Of a DNA stretch of 64,000 nucleotides, positions 62,234 through 64,000 are shown in pieces. Under the pieces are notes generated by a model that had not been told where the DNA came from, ran no database searches, and saw only the letters and a list, made by a program, of their open reading frames with translations. How positions within the stretch are numbered: the stretch's first letter is position 1; every line of letters begins with the position of its first letter. A program made the translations under genes and the position numbers. This stretch comes from Oenanthe sinensis (lineage: Eukaryota > Streptophyta > Magnoliopsida > Apiales > Apiaceae): the NCBI GenBank assembly GCA_028671895.1, contig CM053794.1, forward strand, positions 42,176,501 through 42,240,500. Direction: 5' to 3'.

Positions 62234-62440
62234 ATGGTGTGCATATGCTTCTTGGTGGATCAAAGGAAAATGAAGAGGAGGATGAAGCCAGTAGCAGCAT
62301 CATGCTCACGGTGCGGTTCAAGTGCAAAAGTAGCGGACATGGAAACATCCACAAGATTTTGTAAAATCCCATTTTATTGGAAATCTTGGAAAGCTATTGT
62401 ATGTACTTTTTGCGGTGCAACTCTTAAATCTTACCCTTAG
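62234..62440 (+). CDS. Small conserved CxxC zinc-ribbon-like protein
   Basis: An intron-less 68-codon frame, ATG 62234 to TAG. It begins MVCICFLVDQ, has a basic linker (RKMKRRMK), then CSRCG and, about 30 residues later, CTFCGATLKSYP. The two CxxCG pairs form a likely four-Cys zinc ribbon, with RFCKIPFYWKSWKAI between them. I recall similar ~65-70-aa proteins across angiosperms, with no known function (some wrongly labelled tRNA synthetase); this recollection is not a database result. ATG 62234 is chosen because the conserved sequence starts there. Confidence 0.75.
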   Translation: MVCICFLVDQRKMKRRMKPVAASCSRCGSSAKVADMETSTRFCKIPFYWKSWKAIVCTFCGATLKSYP

Positions 62441-63754
62441 CTCACTGCTCATATTCATGTAATATTGTATATCTAGGCTCTTTCATCCCTCTATTTCACT
62501 CCACTTTCGTTTGCTTGTTTATGTTGGTGTCCGAGACTCTTGGGATGCACTTATTCCAAAGATTCCGACGGGCCGGAAAGTATATACAGTTATTACAAAA
62601 GAAATATACACAGGAAGAAATTTACGGTTACTGCAGCTTCTTCACCTCAATACATACCTCTTACTCCTGCAAATCAATACACACTAAGATTATCTTCTTC
62701 TGAAGTGCTAGATTTATTTTTTATTATAACAATTTTTTTTTTGAATTTACACGAAAGTCAAAATTCAAAAATAATATAGTGAAGTACATTGCAAGTGGCA
62801 AACTGGCAATGTACAAGGACAGTGCAGATGTTTCTCATACAATGATGCGGAATTGCGGATACGTAAAGTCACAAATTAATTGCCAATTTATTCTTGGGGT
62901 TTTTATGTAAACAGTAAACTACATTTAAGGACCGGTTTAAAAGATTTTAGTTTTTTTTTATTTTATTCTATAAATAACTTAGAAATAAAATAATATATTT
63001 TTTAATTTATAAGTACCACTAATTTATTTATAATGAAATCAGACGGCGGCAAAGTCTAAAACATAATTAAAAGTCGTGATCAAACTACTTCCTTAATGTG
63101 CATGCTATTTTCATTTTCGAACGGTTGGGGCATCCAAATTATGGTTGGTTGGTCGAAAATAATTACATACAGTCTTTTATACTAATAAAACTGTGCGTAA
63201 CAATTTAATAAATTAAATAATGATAACTATCATGAATAAATAAAGGTGATTAGTGAAATTTGAAACCGTTCTAATAATACTAATTTTTGTTTTATTCAAC
63301 CATCATTATATATTTATATAAAAATGTCAATTTATATAATAATTAAGTGATCCATTCATTTATTTGTGATATTTTTATAGTGGTCGTCACTAAAATTAGA
63401 TTTTTTATGTGAATTGAGAAATTACGTCAATTTCTGAAAAGTGTAAACTCCTTAAGATTTTTTCTATTCATGATTTTATATAACGGATAGAAGGTGGCTG
63501 CTATAAATTATAATGAATAGTATTACAGAATACTTAGAATAGTAGGGAAGAATTAAGAAACGGAATCAACATTCACACCTTCCTGGCTTGCTGTATCTCA
63601 TACATGGGCAATCTAATCACTAATATAACTTGATTAGTTGATTACGGGGTTATGAATGGTGCAAGTATAAGTAGTATTCACTAGCTAGTCTAATTAATGC
63701 ATGGTTTCACAGCTACCTGATTAATTACTAGTTAACGCCTGTCTTGCTCCCTAA
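62441..63754. other. Intergenic right of the zinc-ribbon gene
   Basis: 62441-62780 is the 3' flank and has moderately balanced composition with an open frame but no ATG start. 62900-63750 is AT-rich without recognised features. Confidence 0.35.
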
Positions 63755-64000
63755 GAGCATCTCCAACGGGTAATAGGTAAAATGGTTAGCTAAATTAAGA
63801 TTATGTAAAATTTTACTGAATTGCAAAGCCCGTACTCCAATGGTATTAGCCATAATGATTAGTTATATTTAAAATATTATTTTATATATAATTATATAAT
63901 TTACAACTTAACAAATATAATTTAAATAGGGTAAAAAACTGACGTGAATATTTTAGATAATAGCTAGAGACTCAACAAATATAGAAGATGAGATAAAGGA
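63755..64000. mobile_element. Left part of a Tourist-like MITE, cut by window edge
   Basis: GAGCATCTCCAACGGGTAA follows TAA (63752-63754), the standard Tourist left end with its 3-bp target. 'actccaatggtattagcc' recurs inside. The right end lies outside the window. Confidence 0.55.

Noticed and set aside
62540..62779. Open frame reading LGCTYSKDSDGPES..., resembling an MGC-type lipidated N-terminus
   Set aside because: There is no ATG at this start (the codon is TTG), and the C-terminal part becomes low complexity. At most a gene remnant.
1..64000. CRISPR arrays, bacterial operons, phage genes
   Set aside because: The window is plant nuclear DNA with spliced genes; the direct repeats seen lack regular spacers and are minisatellites or transposon ends.

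Overview
This window is nuclear DNA of a flowering plant, almost certainly a eudicot. The evidence is AT-rich intergenic DNA, short GT-AG introns, chloroplast-targeted proteins, plant-only families (NAC, B3, half-size ABCG, GH1 beta-glucosidase, TIR-only) and plant-type transposons (Stowaway, Tourist, TRIM, Ty3/gypsy-like LTR). The species cannot be fixed from sequence alone.

Layout. 1-6.3 kb holds a tandem pair of B3-domain genes on the minus strand. The left copy runs off the window. The right copy is broken by a 2.2-kb solo LTR with a perfect 5-bp target duplication and by a 1-nt frameshift. 6.4-8.1 kb (-) is an intact 5-exon protochlorophyllide oxidoreductase gene. 9.75-10.7 kb (+) is a two-exon TIR-only gene. 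12.3-16.0 kb (-) is a 12-exon GH1 beta-glucosidase of the BGLU45/46/47 type with no in-frame ATG. 18.1-21.0 kb (+) is a 4-exon ABCG9-like half transporter. 26.6-28.2 kb (+) is a 3-exon NAC transcription factor of the NAC56/NAM type. 28.2-35 kb is gene-poor, repeat-derived DNA. A small basic orphan ORF lies at 35.1-35.4 kb (+). 36.1-40.7 kb (-) is the chloroplast cyclophilin CYP37, with a hairpin Mutator-like MITE in intron 1. 41.2-61.4 kb (+) is the complete 21-exon gene for the TRAPPII subunit TRS130/TRAPPC10 (about 1,257 aa). Its intron 19 is 8.25 kb long and packed with DNA transposons. A small CxxC zinc-ribbon-like protein gene lies at 62.2-62.4 kb.

The genes do not form a pathway. POR and CYP37 act in the plastid, TRS130 in Golgi/TGN trafficking, ABCG9 at the plasma membrane, the beta-glucosidase probably in the wall or vacuole, and the TIR protein in immune signalling. 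CYP37 and TRS130 are divergent, with only 539 bp between their start codons, and may share a promoter. The most instructive structures are the dated disruption of the B3 gene, the coding 78-bp minisatellite it carries, the nested transposon island inside TRS130, and several exactly delimited small elements (MULE hairpin, TRIM, Tourist, Stowaway) with readable target-site duplications. I found no convincing novel multi-gene system.
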